64,000 nt of DNA, from NCBI RefSeq assembly GCF_016862975.1, contig NZ_BONZ01000039.1, positions 172,853 to 236,852 of the forward strand. The letters run 5' to 3'. The position numbers and the translations under genes are program-made. Origin of the DNA: Rugosimonospora africana. Lineage in GTDB: Bacteria > Actinomycetota > Actinomycetes > Mycobacteriales > Micromonosporaceae. The notes under the pieces were generated by a model. The model ran no database searches. It was not told the DNA's origin and was given only the letters and a program-made list of their open reading frames with translations. Shown here piece by piece: positions 8,755-16,263 of the stretch; the first letter of the stretch is position 1, and every line of letters starts with the position of its first letter.

Positions 8755-9092
8755 GACAGGTCCGGCCGTCTGACCGCCACTCGGCGTCCCGTCGGTGCTA
8801 CTGCTGCCTTCTCGCCGCCGCGTGGACCTCCGCCGGCCGCCTTCCGCACCGGAGTGTTGACCACCTCGATCTCGATGAGGTCGTTCGGAGTGCAGTCGAA
8901 GATGTGGCACAGCGCGGCGAAAATCTCCATCGAGAGTCTCTGCGGTGGCTGGGTCACCAGCCGGAACACCTGCTCCCGGGACAGCACCACACCACGCTCA
9001 GCCAACGGCCCGACCAGGTCCGTGGTGGCGAACATTCCGTGTCCGGCCATCACCTGACGCAGGTTCCACCGGTAGCCCATTTTCCGTTTCAC
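8751..9092 (-). CDS. XRE-family helix-turn-helix regulator
   Basis: 113 residues, GTG start, MKRKMGYRWNLRQVMAGHGM. The helix-turn-helix is about residues 25-50 (LVGPLAERGVVLSREQVFRL) followed by the typical LSMEIFAALCHIFDCTPNDL ending of Cro/C1-type domains, then a basic Ala/Pro/Arg tail. Its start overlaps the upstream recombinase stop (GTGA) and its stop overlaps the next start (GTGA), so the three are translationally coupled. It is the only intact member of the trio and probably regulates the operon or acts as an accessory DNA-binding factor for recombination. Confidence 0.85.
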   Translation of the reverse strand: MKRKMGYRWNLRQVMAGHGMFATTDLVGPLAERGVVLSREQVFRLVTQPPQRLSMEIFAALCHIFDCTPNDLIEIEVVNTPVRKAAGGGPRGGEKAAVAPTGRRVAVRRPDLS

Positions 9093-10167
9093 CGGCTCGC
9101 CTCCAGGCCGGATTGATGCTGGCGCAGTTTGTCGCGCAGCAGTTGGTTACGGAACTCGTCCGACACGCTGGTGTAGATCGCCGTCGTCGAGGCGAAGGCG
9201 TGCCCGACCTGGTCCTGAACGAACTTCGCGGGATATCGAACTCGACCAGATGAGTGACGTAGGAGTGACGCAGACCATGCAGGTCCAGTTCTTCGGGCAG
9301 CCCAGCCAGATCGCGGACGATCTCGAACACCCGGCCAAGGCGGTAAACCGACAGCCGGGCCGTGCGTTCACTGACCCATAGCGCCGGATGGGCGGCCGGT
9401 GCCAGACGTGGTCGCACCTCGGTGAGGTATTCGTCCAGGACCGCCACGATCCAGTCCATTTCCGGGACCGTCAGCACCGTGCGCCGCTTCGGCGCACTGC
9501 CCCGGGAAGCCTTCGCCAGCCGCACGAACAGCGCCCCGAACCGGCCGAACGCCGGCATCGACGGATTGTGCCGCAGATCAGCCAGATCCAGGCCGCACGC
9601 CTCCCGCCGTCGAAGTCCGTAGGCGTAGACCGCCTTGAGAACCGCGGCGTCCCGGACCGCGACCAGTGCGCCTTTGCGCCCTCGCGACCGGATATCGTCC
9701 ACCCGCTGATCGGCAGTGTCGAACAAGACCTGCACCTCGTCGTAGGTCAACGGCCGCCGCCCCGGCCGGCCCTCGTACTCGACGGCATGCACCATGGAGT
9801 TCCACTCGTGCAACACCGCCGCCGGTGCCTGCCCGAACCGCTCGCGACACGCCTGCGGCCACCCGTACCGGGTGTCGGTCACGAAGTCCTGAAACAACCG
9901 CATCGTGGTCTGATAACCGCGTAACGTCGACAACGCTGCCGGCCGGGGCGCCGAGCGCAGCATGTCGAAGAACGCCTCCAACTCGGCGCACGCCCACTGC
10001 CACGGGTACTGGTTCGTGAACTCGGCCAACCGGCGAATCAGCGCCAACCGCGCACGCACGGTATCCCCCGACAGCCCCCGAGTGCGTTGCTGACGAGCTC
10101 AACCCTCCAGCATCGCCTCAAACACGGCCGCCGCCGGATCCAGATACGACACCCCGTCAACCAGCAT
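9089..10167 (-). pseudogene. Tyrosine recombinase with an internal stop and a frameshift
   Basis: Translation from the ATG at 10167 gives MLVDGVSYLDPAAAVFEAML then EG and a TGA stop at 10101-10099. The same frame resumes as ARQQRTRGLSGDTVRARLAL, so a tryptophan codon has probably become TGA. The core is recognisable: VYAYGLRRREACGLDLADL with the first Arg, LDLHGLRHSYVTHL with HxLR. Near 9228-9233 a one-base shift follows; the correct continuation is AKFVQDQVGHAFASTTAIYT, containing the GH and the nucleophile Tyr, and ends at 9089 as GTGA with the XRE start. Two independent lesions mean the enzyme is dead unless both are sequencing errors. Confidence 0.85.
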
Positions 10168-10337
10168 CAGCGGCGCAGCACCTGGGAGATCGACAACCGT
10201 CACGTTGCATCCAACGCATCAATGTTGAATCGGATACGGCTCGCCTGGTCGACGTCCGAATGGACGCACTTGATGATCTATAATCGAGCGCGATCGAAGC
10301 TTCGCGTATGTTGCAACAGATGCAATAGCTAACGATT
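10168..10337. promoter_or_regulatory. Intergenic region with TTGCATC repeats
   Basis: Between the recombinase trio and the wall-hydrolase gene. TTGCATCC occurs at 10205, TTGCAACAGATGCAA (a 5-bp inverted repeat) at 10311-10325, and TTGCATCC again at 10353, just inside the neighbouring gene. An exact TATAAT lies at 10279-10284 on the plus strand, without a well-spaced -35. The TTGCATC copies could be binding sites for the XRE protein; this is inference. Confidence 0.35.
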
Positions 10338-11477
10338 CTATGGACTGTGCGGTTGCATCCAGTAGCTGCCGAAGTACGGGTACGGAATGGTGCGGTGGTG
10401 GGTTCCGCCGTCACCGGATTGTTCGTAGCCGACGTAGCTGGTCATGCTGGCATCGGTCCAGTGGTCGAAGATGACGACGTGACCGGCGCCGCCGGGTGCG
10501 GGGTTGATGAGCAGGTCGCCGGGTTGGATCTGTTCCTTGGTGATGGCCGGGTACTTGTTTGCGAGATCGGCGGTGTCGAGGCCGGGGCCGGGCAGGCCGA
10601 GCGCCATGGACGCGTATCCGGAACAGTCGCGGCGGTAGCCCTGGAACAGGTCGCCCTGGATGTTGCTGGACAGATAGGGCACGGGGCCGCCGTCCCAGCC
10701 AGTAAGCCAGGTCTGCGCCCGGGCGAGTATGGCCTGCGCGGCCAGGCATCCGCCGCTGGGGCTCGGCGCTGGGCCAGCGGGGGCCGCCGCGAGGCGCACA
10801 GCGATCAACGGCGCGGTTCCCGATGTCACCATGGAGCCGAGTGGCGTCTTTGCGGATGAGGCAGTCGCGGCGCAGGGCGTGCCGCACTGATCGCCGAGCT
10901 CCATCGCCCCGCCTGCGAGGGTGTCGACGAGCAGCGTGGCGTCCGGTTCCCACTTCGCGTATGCACTTGGGAAGGCGCTGCGCTGTACTGCCTGCGCCAC
11001 GTCGGTGAGTGGCATCGATTCCCAATTCGGGATGGCCAGTAGTTTCTGGTAGAACTTCGTGGCCGCGTAGGTTGGATCTCGTAGTTGGTCAGGTGTGCCC
11101 CAGCCCTGGCTCGGGCGCTGTTGAAACAGCCCGATCGAGTCCTGGTTGCCGGTGGTGCCGGCGCGTAGCGCGGATTCCTGAAGAGCGGTGGCGATGGCGA
11201 TGACCCAGCCCCGCGGTGGGACGCCAAACCGTTGACCCACGGTGATGATGGTGGTGGCGTTGGTGACCTGTTCGCTGTCGTAGCCGCGGACGGTGGTGGG
11301 GCCACCGGTGGTCAAGGCCGGCGTGGCTCCGCCGGAAGCGCTGGGTGCCGGGCTGGTGGGCACGGCGATGCAGGGTGAGTTGGCGCCGCCGGCGAAGAGC
11401 AGGACGCTACCGAAGGCGCCCAGGCCGACGACGCCCACGACGGCGGCGATGATACGGGCGATGAACTTGGTCGTCAC
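10338..11477 (-). CDS. Conjugation-type cell-wall hydrolase: lytic transglycosylase plus NlpC/P60-like domain
   Basis: 379 residues, GTG start with AGAGGA upstream. A signal or anchor helix occupies about residues 8-30 (IAAVVGVVGLGAFGSVLLF). A Ser/Thr/Pro linker is followed by a transglycosylase-like domain (about 70-180) with the catalytic-glutamate context IATALQESALRAG and the GLFQQRPSQGWG motif. The C-terminal domain (about 245-375) is NlpC/P60-like: the Cys in RRDCSGYASMALGLPG and the His in GAGHVVIFDHW. This two-domain layout is the VirB1-like hydrolase that opens peptidoglycan for T4SS assembly in Gram-positive conjugative elements. It is transcribed in the same direction as the T4SS genes at 36-43 kb but far from them. 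Confidence 0.85.
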   Translation of the reverse strand: MTTKFIARIIAAVVGVVGLGAFGSVLLFAGGANSPCIAVPTSPAPSASGGATPALTTGGPTTVRGYDSEQVTNATTIITVGQRFGVPPRGWVIAIATALQESALRAGTTGNQDSIGLFQQRPSQGWGTPDQLRDPTYAATKFYQKLLAIPNWESMPLTDVAQAVQRSAFPSAYAKWEPDATLLVDTLAGGAMELGDQCGTPCAATASSAKTPLGSMVTSGTAPLIAVRLAAAPAGPAPSPSGGCLAAQAILARAQTWLTGWDGGPVPYLSSNIQGDLFQGYRRDCSGYASMALGLPGPGLDTADLANKYPAITKEQIQPGDLLINPAPGGAGHVVIFDHWTDASMTSYVGYEQSGDGGTHHRTIPYPYFGSYWMQPHSP

Positions 11478-11560
11478 GTGTGTGGTCCTCTCGAAGCTGG
11501 AATGTGGTTTCTACGGCGTGCAATTGCGGCACGTCGGCGGTGCGATGTTGCTCAGGAGTG

Positions 11561-11586
11561 CAAAAGGGCGCGACGTGCGCGCCGTA
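11561..11586 (-). terminator. Rho-independent terminator, copy A
   Basis: On the minus strand GGCGCG-CACGT-CGCGCC is followed by CTTTTG. It is nearly identical (23 of 25 bases) to copy B at 11838. There is no gene immediately upstream of it on that strand. Confidence 0.6.
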
Positions 11587-11837
11587 TGAGGCTTGGAGAC
11601 GACGGGGAGGCGCAGGCCCCTCCGTGTTGTGTTGCGGCAGATGAGGGGCTCGAACCGTTACTATCAGGGCGGCTCGGCCGCGAGGCGACGCGGCATCACG
11701 CTATCGATCACCTCGGCTCGGCGGCTGCCATAGGCCATAGCCCGACGTGGCGACCGAGTATGGGTCCTCGCCCCACGCGAGCGACGCTCCGCGGGTGTTT
11801 GGGCCTCGATGCCGCGCGGGACAGCGAGTCGTAGACA
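11587..11837. other. Gene-free stretch between twin terminators
   Basis: No convincing coding frame. It contains GGGGCTCGAACCG on the plus strand (a T-loop-like string on the minus strand) and a GGAGG/CCTCC dyad near 11606-11632, but no tRNA fold. It could encode a small RNA that ends at copy A, or be a gene scar. Confidence 0.3.
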
Positions 11838-11866
11838 ACAAAAAAGGGCGCGATATGCGCGCCGTA
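11838..11866 (-). terminator. Rho-independent terminator, copy B
   Basis: On the minus strand GGCGCG-CATAT-CGCGCC is followed by CTTTTTTG. It lies about 55 bp after the prepilin peptidase stop and should end its transcript. Confidence 0.75.
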
Positions 11867-11920
11867 GTTCGGCGACGGTTTTCTTGCGTGGTCGGGGCGT
11901 TCGCGCTGTGAAGTGCTGGT

Positions 11921-12700
11921 TTAGCTGAGAATGACGGCGACGAGCGCGCCGGAAAGCAGGAACACTCCATAGGGCAACGGCTGGCGGCGGTGAATGCGAC
12001 GCGTGGTCAGCAGGATTACGGTGATGATGGCGCCGGTGAGGATGGTCCAGACGACGCCGGCCAGGACGGTGGTTAGGTGCAGCCAGCCGAGGGCGGCGCC
12101 GAGGGCGAACGCGAGCATGGCATCCCCGCGGCCCATGCCGTGACGGACTCCGGCGAGGTAGTAGAAGCCGCCTTGCGCGGTGGCGCCGATCAGCGCGCCG
12201 AGCAGGATGCCCGGGTGCTGGGTGATGATGCTCGCGGCGGCGGCGAGGGTCAGTGTGCTGGCCGCGGCGGCGAGGGTGAGTGGGTCGGGTAGCCGCAGCA
12301 CGGCCCGGTCGAGGCTGGCCAGGGCGACGCCAAGCAGGCCGGTGATAGTCCAGGCGGTCAGTAGCCAGGGGGTGGGGGCTCGCCAGGCGGCGACCGCGAC
12401 CACGGCGGCGGCGAGGGCCTCGACGCTGCCCGGGACTGGGCCGATCGGCTGGCCGCAGCGGCGGCACTGCCCGGTCACCGGCGCCATGGCGAGCACACCG
12501 CGCCCAGCTACGGCGACGACCGGTGTGCCGCATTGAGGGCAGTCAGTCCGCAGCGGCTGCCGGTAGCCGACGGCATGTGCGTAGATCAGGCCGCGCAGCC
12601 ATGGTCCGGCGACCAGCGCCACCGTGACGGCGGCCGGGAACGTCAGCGGCATGGCCGGCGCCACCAAGGAAGGTCGCTCACCGTGATGACTGCTCGCCAT
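11921..12700 (-). CDS. Prepilin peptidase (A24 family)
   Basis: 259 residues from the first start, about 243 from the in-frame ATG at 12652 (MPLTFPAAVTVALVAG), which looks the more natural N-terminus. A zinc-type domain with CPQCG and CRRCG lies at about 55-85. About seven hydrophobic segments follow. The catalytic aspartates of A24 peptidases are visible in SLDRAVLRLPDPLTL and in HGMGRGDAMLAFALG (a GxGD-like motif). Such enzymes cleave and methylate type IV pilin-like leaders at the membrane. No separate pilin cluster is present, so the substrate may be an element-encoded or chromosomal prepilin. A strong terminator follows. It could be a chromosomal gene captured by the element. Confidence 0.8.
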   Translation of the reverse strand: MASSHHGERPSLVAPAMPLTFPAAVTVALVAGPWLRGLIYAHAVGYRQPLRTDCPQCGTPVVAVAGRGVLAMAPVTGQCRRCGQPIGPVPGSVEALAAAVVAVAAWRAPTPWLLTAWTITGLLGVALASLDRAVLRLPDPLTLAAAASTLTLAAAASIITQHPGILLGALIGATAQGGFYYLAGVRHGMGRGDAMLAFALGAALGWLHLTTVLAGVVWTILTGAIITVILLTTRRIHRRQPLPYGVFLLSGALVAVILS

Positions 12701-12784
12701 GCCTTGTCGGTGCGGTCAAGCCCCCGTTGCATGTGGTCCATTGTTGATCCAGGTCACGGTGTCGACCAGCCTGTTGCGGCCGGC

Positions 12785-12822
12785 GGTTGCCGGGAGGAGC
12801 ACTGGTGCTCCTCCCGGCAACC
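12785..12822 (-). terminator. Perfect 18-bp hairpin after the DUF2637 gene
   Basis: GGTTGCCGGGAGGAGCAC, a 2-base loop, then its exact complement. It begins 14 bp beyond the DUF2637 stop on the minus strand. It lacks a T-run; such hairpins act as terminators or RNA stabilisers in actinomycetes. Confidence 0.6.
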
Positions 12823-12836
12823 GGAATCAGGTGGGG

Positions 12837-13925
12837 CTACGGGGCGGCCGGCAGGGTGGGGTGGTGGCCGTTGGGCTGTTGGAGCAGGTGCAGCAGCCGC
12901 TGCACCGGGGGCATCGGGGAGTCGAGCAGCCCGGCCGCGCCGGCGGCGCGGATGTGTTGGATCTGCCGGACTGCGATGCCGTGCTCCGCGGCGAGGACGC
13001 TGTTGGTGTCGTCCGGTGTCTTGAGCATCTGCTGCCAGATGTCACGCCACCGCTGGTAGTCGGCCTGCTGAACAGGAACGCGCCGCAGCAGGTCCTTGGG
13101 CACCTCAACCGGGACGACGTCTGTGTCCTCAGGGAGGACGGCTGGTTCCGGCTTCTCAACGGGTGGTGGGGCCAAGTCGACGGCGATGGCGCGGGCCCAG
13201 CCGGCAATGTCGGATTGGGCGGCCAGGGTGGTGGCGACGGCCTGGATGTCCAGGGTGGTCACGGCGATGGTGGCGATGGTGGGGTCCTTGTGGCGGGAGC
13301 GGATCAGGGTTTCGACCTGGGCGGCCAGAGCGGCGGTGCGCCGTTCCTCACGCAGTCGCCGGCGGGCTTCGGTAAGGGATTCGTGCACGGTGTAGCGGTG
13401 CTGGAGGGCGAGGTCGCGGGCGCGGCGGGTAACGGCCGGTTCCCGCCACCACTGGCCGATGCCGTAGGCCGGTGCGGTCGGGGCGAGTTTGCCGGCCGCG
13501 CGCAGCGCGTCGCGGCGTCGGGCGGCGCTGTGCATCAGCCAGACCGTGTAGGCGAACGTGCCGAGCCCGCCGAACACGACCGCGAGGTACGGGATGTCGT
13601 GGTGACCGACGATGTTGATGCCGACCGCGCCGGTGGCCGACGCGGTGGACAGGACCTGCCAGCCCAACGCAGTCTCGCCGAGCCGGCGGCGCGCGTCGGC
13701 GAACGCGGCGGTGACCACGCCGCCGAGGTCGACCACGACAGCGAACGGCAGGACCAGTAGCGCCCGGGCCCACCATGGCATGGTGGCCGGCCAGGGCGGG
13801 ATGGTGACGCCGACCCAGATCTGCCCGATCGACGATCCGGCGGCGGCAATGGTGTAGAAGATCCAGGCGGCGCGTTCAGCGGCCCGCCCATCCGGTGCGC
13901 TGGTTATGGGGTTGGTCGTCGTCAT
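12837..13925 (-). CDS. DUF2637 membrane protein
   Basis: 363 residues from the ATG at 13925 (MTTTNPITSAPDGRAAERAA), preceded by AGGTGGGT. The longer open frame upstream is Arg/Pro-rich and overlaps hairpins, so it was rejected. Residues about 18-135 hold four hydrophobic segments typical of DUF2637 (WIFYTIAAAGSSIGQIWVGV, ALLVLPFAVVVDLGGVVTAA, VLSTASATGAVGINIVGHHD, YLAVVFGGLGTFAYTVWLMH). The C-terminal half is cytoplasmic, charged and helical, and ends with an HTH-like segment (TNSVLAAEHGIAVRQIQHIR). DUF2637 proteins are common on actinomycete plasmids and ICEs and are presumed to function in transfer or spread; the mechanism is unknown. Confidence 0.8.
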   Translation of the reverse strand: MTTTNPITSAPDGRAAERAAWIFYTIAAAGSSIGQIWVGVTIPPWPATMPWWARALLVLPFAVVVDLGGVVTAAFADARRRLGETALGWQVLSTASATGAVGINIVGHHDIPYLAVVFGGLGTFAYTVWLMHSAARRRDALRAAGKLAPTAPAYGIGQWWREPAVTRRARDLALQHRYTVHESLTEARRRLREERRTAALAAQVETLIRSRHKDPTIATIAVTTLDIQAVATTLAAQSDIAGWARAIAVDLAPPPVEKPEPAVLPEDTDVVPVEVPKDLLRRVPVQQADYQRWRDIWQQMLKTPDDTNSVLAAEHGIAVRQIQHIRAAGAAGLLDSPMPPVQRLLHLLQQPNGHHPTLPAAP

Positions 13926-14010
13926 GACCCACCTGCCGACGCTGTCACGTCGTGTGTGGCGTACATGCGGGGTGAACCTCCTGGCCAATAGGGCAGGGGC
14001 GCCCCGCAGT

Positions 14011-14097
14011 GCGGGACGCAGCGCCTGCGAAAGGCAGTGCGTCCCGCGCGGTTCCGCGCGGAACGGTGCAACAGGACGGCCGTCCCGGGGGACGGCC
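14011..14097. promoter_or_regulatory. Three consecutive stem-loops upstream of the DUF2637 gene
   Basis: GCGGGACGCA (14011-14020) pairs with TGCGTCCCGC (14038-14047). GTTCCGCGCGGAAC (14051-14064) is a perfect palindrome. GGCCGTCCC (14078-14086) pairs with GGGACGGCC (14089-14097). Together with the dyads at 14180-14227 this makes a structured 428-bp gap, possibly an untranslated leader, an operator region or a transfer origin. Confidence 0.5.
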
Positions 14098-14179
14098 CGG
14101 TATCGCCGGGGTTTTCTTCTGGACGGCGTCGCATGAGGCCGAGTAGGGCCGGTGATGGCACATCGCGGTCGCAGTCCAG

Positions 14180-14227
14180 GTGACGCGGGCCGCGTCACGG
14201 GTGACGATGAGGTGCGTCACCCGTGAC
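14180..14227. repeat. GTCAC/GTGAC dyad cluster
   Basis: GTGACGCGGGCCGCGTCAC (14180-14198), GTCACGGGTGAC (14194-14205) and GTCACCCGTGAC (14216-14227). The last two are 22 bp centre to centre, about two helical turns. GTCACCCGTGAC recurs at 47595-47606, followed 21 bp later by a variant. Likely protein-binding sites; the protein is unknown. Confidence 0.5.
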
Positions 14228-14353
14228 AAGCCCCTGATGAATGTGAGCGGCACGGCGTGGCCGGCGCGGGTCGTATCTTGGCCGCGTTGGCCTGCGCGTT
14301 CCTGTTGCGATGGTCAAAGTTGAGTGGGCGGGGCATGCCTGCCGGCGGGTCAG

Positions 14354-15172
14354 CTATCGGCCGTCGGCCGTGCTCACGCCACTCAGGTGGGCGAGGTGGG
14401 TGGGGATGTCGTGGGGCAGGTTGTGGCGCAGCCACCGACCGAACACCTCGTTGCTGGCCCGCACGAGGGCGTGGTCCTCGCCCGGGGCCAGGTCGCCATT
14501 GATGGCCTCGGGGTAGGCGGCGGCGAACGCCTGCCACATTGCGTCCCGGGCGCTGGCCGCGGCCCGGACGAACCGCTCCTGTTGCGCGTCGACATCCGTG
14601 ATGACCGCGACGATCACGTCGGCCAGACCAGCGGCGCTGGCTCCGGTGGGTACTGTGAGCTGCCAGTCGTCGCCGTCGTCGGGGCCGATCGCGAAGTCGG
14701 TGGTGTCGGCGGCCGGGCGGGTTTGGCCGGGGCCGCGGAACCAGCCCGGCCCGGCGGCCACCGACCATCGGGCCCACCCTTCGGGGCCGATGTAGCGGCG
14801 ACCCGCATACAACACGGCGTTATTCCCGCCGGCCTGTTCAACGACGGTCTCGTGGCCAGCTTGGCGAACGAGCAAGGCGACCTCGTCGAGGTCGATCGTG
14901 CTCGGCTGCCGCCCGTCGTCGTATGCGGCGCGCAGTTCGGCGAGCTGGGCGTCGTCGAGCACGGTCCCGAGTGCGGTGTCGCCCAGGTGGCGGGCCCAGG
15001 TCCGCAGGTCGTCATCGGTGGGCGGCGGCGCGTTGGTGAACCCCCGGGACACGCCCAGTGCGGTGATGTCGTCGAGGAGACGCTGCCACGGTTGTCCGCC
15101 GGTCCTGGTGGTGTCCGCGCCGTGAGTGTTGGCGTTGTCCGAGCCGGCTGGCGGCCGGGTGGTGTGGTTCAT
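14354..15172 (-). CDS. Protein of unknown function, 272 aa
   Basis: ATG start with GGAGGGAC 8 bp upstream. No family recognised. The protein is acidic, soluble and mostly helical: a disordered N-terminal 25 residues, a helical unit (RLLDDITALGVSRGF), then a beta-rich middle (NAVLYAGRRYIGPEGWARWS, DDWQLTVPTGASAAGLADVI) and a C-terminal helix bundle (ASARDAMWQAFAAAYPEAIN). It is probably an ICE gene, as it lies between the DUF2637 and DprA genes on the same strand. A perfect 18-bp inverted repeat sits just upstream. Confidence 0.6.
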   Translation of the reverse strand: MNHTTRPPAGSDNANTHGADTTRTGGQPWQRLLDDITALGVSRGFTNAPPPTDDDLRTWARHLGDTALGTVLDDAQLAELRAAYDDGRQPSTIDLDEVALLVRQAGHETVVEQAGGNNAVLYAGRRYIGPEGWARWSVAAGPGWFRGPGQTRPAADTTDFAIGPDDGDDWQLTVPTGASAAGLADVIVAVITDVDAQQERFVRAAASARDAMWQAFAAAYPEAINGDLAPGEDHALVRASNEVFGRWLRHNLPHDIPTHLAHLSGVSTADGR

Positions 15173-15205
15173 CGATCAGTCCCTCCACAGGTGGGATGCC
15201 GCTGG

Positions 15206-15280
15206 CCGCACCGGGAATCGGACGATGTACGCCACTCTCCGGACCGGGGATGGCGACAAGTAGTCCGATTCCCGGTGCGG
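15206..15280 (-). repeat. Perfect 18-bp inverted repeat
   Basis: CCGCACCGGGAATCGGAC (15206-15223) is the exact complement of GTCCGATTCCCGGTGCGG (15263-15280), with a 39-bp spacer. It lies after the DprA gene stop (15328) and 33 bp before the next start (15172) on the minus strand, so it could be a terminator, attenuator or operator pair. Confidence 0.65.
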
Positions 15281-15327
15281 GGCGTGGGGTGGCGCGTGCC
15301 GCCGTCAGCGGGCGGCGCATGCGGGGG

Positions 15328-16263
15328 TTACTGGCCGGGCTGTTGGGCCGCGGTCAGGTCGTGCAGGACGTCGGCGGCGTCGCGAACGACGCGTAGCTGT
15401 GGGTGGCGGCGCAGCGCCTCGTGCACGCCGGCGGAGAGGGTGGAGGTGACCGGCCCGGGAACCACCATGGCGAGCCGGCCCAGGGACAGTGCGTGCTCCA
15501 GCGTGGTCAGGGTCCGGCTGTGCGGGGCGGCCTCGACCACCACGATTCCCCGGGTGAGCGTCGCCAGCAGCTGGCCGGTCGCGGTCATCCGGTCGCGGCT
15601 GGGACGCACGCCGGGCGGGTACGCGCTGACGAGCGACCCGTTCGTGGTGACCTGGTCCAGCAGCGCAGTGTTGCCGGCCGGGTGGGGTCGGTCCAGGCCA
15701 CAGGCGGTGATGACCACGGTGCGGGCGTCGCTGACCGCGAGCGCTCCTCGCAGCACGGCGGTGTCGATGCCGTAGGCGCCGCGGGTGGCGATGGTCGCGC
15801 CGGCGGTGGCCAGGCTGTAGCCCAGGTCGGTACCGACGGTGGTGCCGTAGGGGCTGGCGGCGTGGGCCCCGACCACGGCGACCGCCCGGTCCAGGACGGC
15901 CGACAGCGGGCCGTGGCCGCGCACCCACAGGCACACCGCCGCGCCTGCGGCAGCATCGACGTCGACGGTGGCCAGGTCGGGCAGCCGCGTGGGCCACTCG
16001 TCGTCCTCGGGGATGACGACGCGCGCCCCGACCCGCCGGGCGTCCGCACCGACCCGGGCGGCGTGGGCCCGCAGCTGGTCACCGTTGACCCGTTCCCGCA
16101 GCTGCACAAGCGCGCGCCCGGGCGCGGTGCCGTCGATCATCCGGGACAGGGCGTCCACCGGGCCGCAGGCGGCGACCAGCGTGTGCACGTCGCGGTCCCC
16201 GGTGGCGGTCAGCAGGGCGAGGGCCGCCCGGGCCGCCCGCACCTGGTCCAGGTCGCCGTTCAC
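15328..16263 (-). CDS. DprA/Smf-like DNA-processing protein
   Basis: 311 residues, close to the DprA core length. The Rossmann-like core shows the family landmarks: AVAVVGAHAASPYGTTVGTD (where DprA has VGxRxxxxYG), a middle AYGIDTAVLRGALAV in place of GIDxxAHxGAL, then SAYPPGVRPSRDR and TRGIVVVEA. In DprA this fold binds single-stranded DNA and loads RecA. The GxR arginine and the usual histidine are changed, so activity may differ. The ATG overlaps the ArdC-like gene stop as ATGA. In a conjugative element a DprA-like protein together with ArdC would help incoming single-stranded DNA; that role is inferred. Confidence 0.8.
   Translation of the reverse strand: MNGDLDQVRAARAALALLTATGDRDVHTLVAACGPVDALSRMIDGTAPGRALVQLRERVNGDQLRAHAARVGADARRVGARVVIPEDDEWPTRLPDLATVDVDAAAGAAVCLWVRGHGPLSAVLDRAVAVVGAHAASPYGTTVGTDLGYSLATAGATIATRGAYGIDTAVLRGALAVSDARTVVITACGLDRPHPAGNTALLDQVTTNGSLVSAYPPGVRPSRDRMTATGQLLATLTRGIVVVEAAPHSRTLTTLEHALSLGRLAMVVPGPVTSTLSAGVHEALRRHPQLRVVRDAADVLHDLTAAQQPGQ

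Noticed and set aside
11599..11680. A possible tRNA on the minus strand because of GGTTCGAGCCCC.
   Set aside because: The T-stem does not pair and there is no D arm, anticodon arm or acceptor stem.
14011..14097. Rho-independent terminator as the sole explanation for the three hairpins.
   Set aside because: No T-run follows any of them on either strand, and three in series before a start codon is unusual for a terminator.
14324..15775. A 483-codon plus-strand frame across two minus-strand genes; similar frames at 21294-22691 and 15403-16440.
   Set aside because: Low-complexity Gly/Val/Arg composition, no ribosome binding site, and the minus-strand genes there have family matches.
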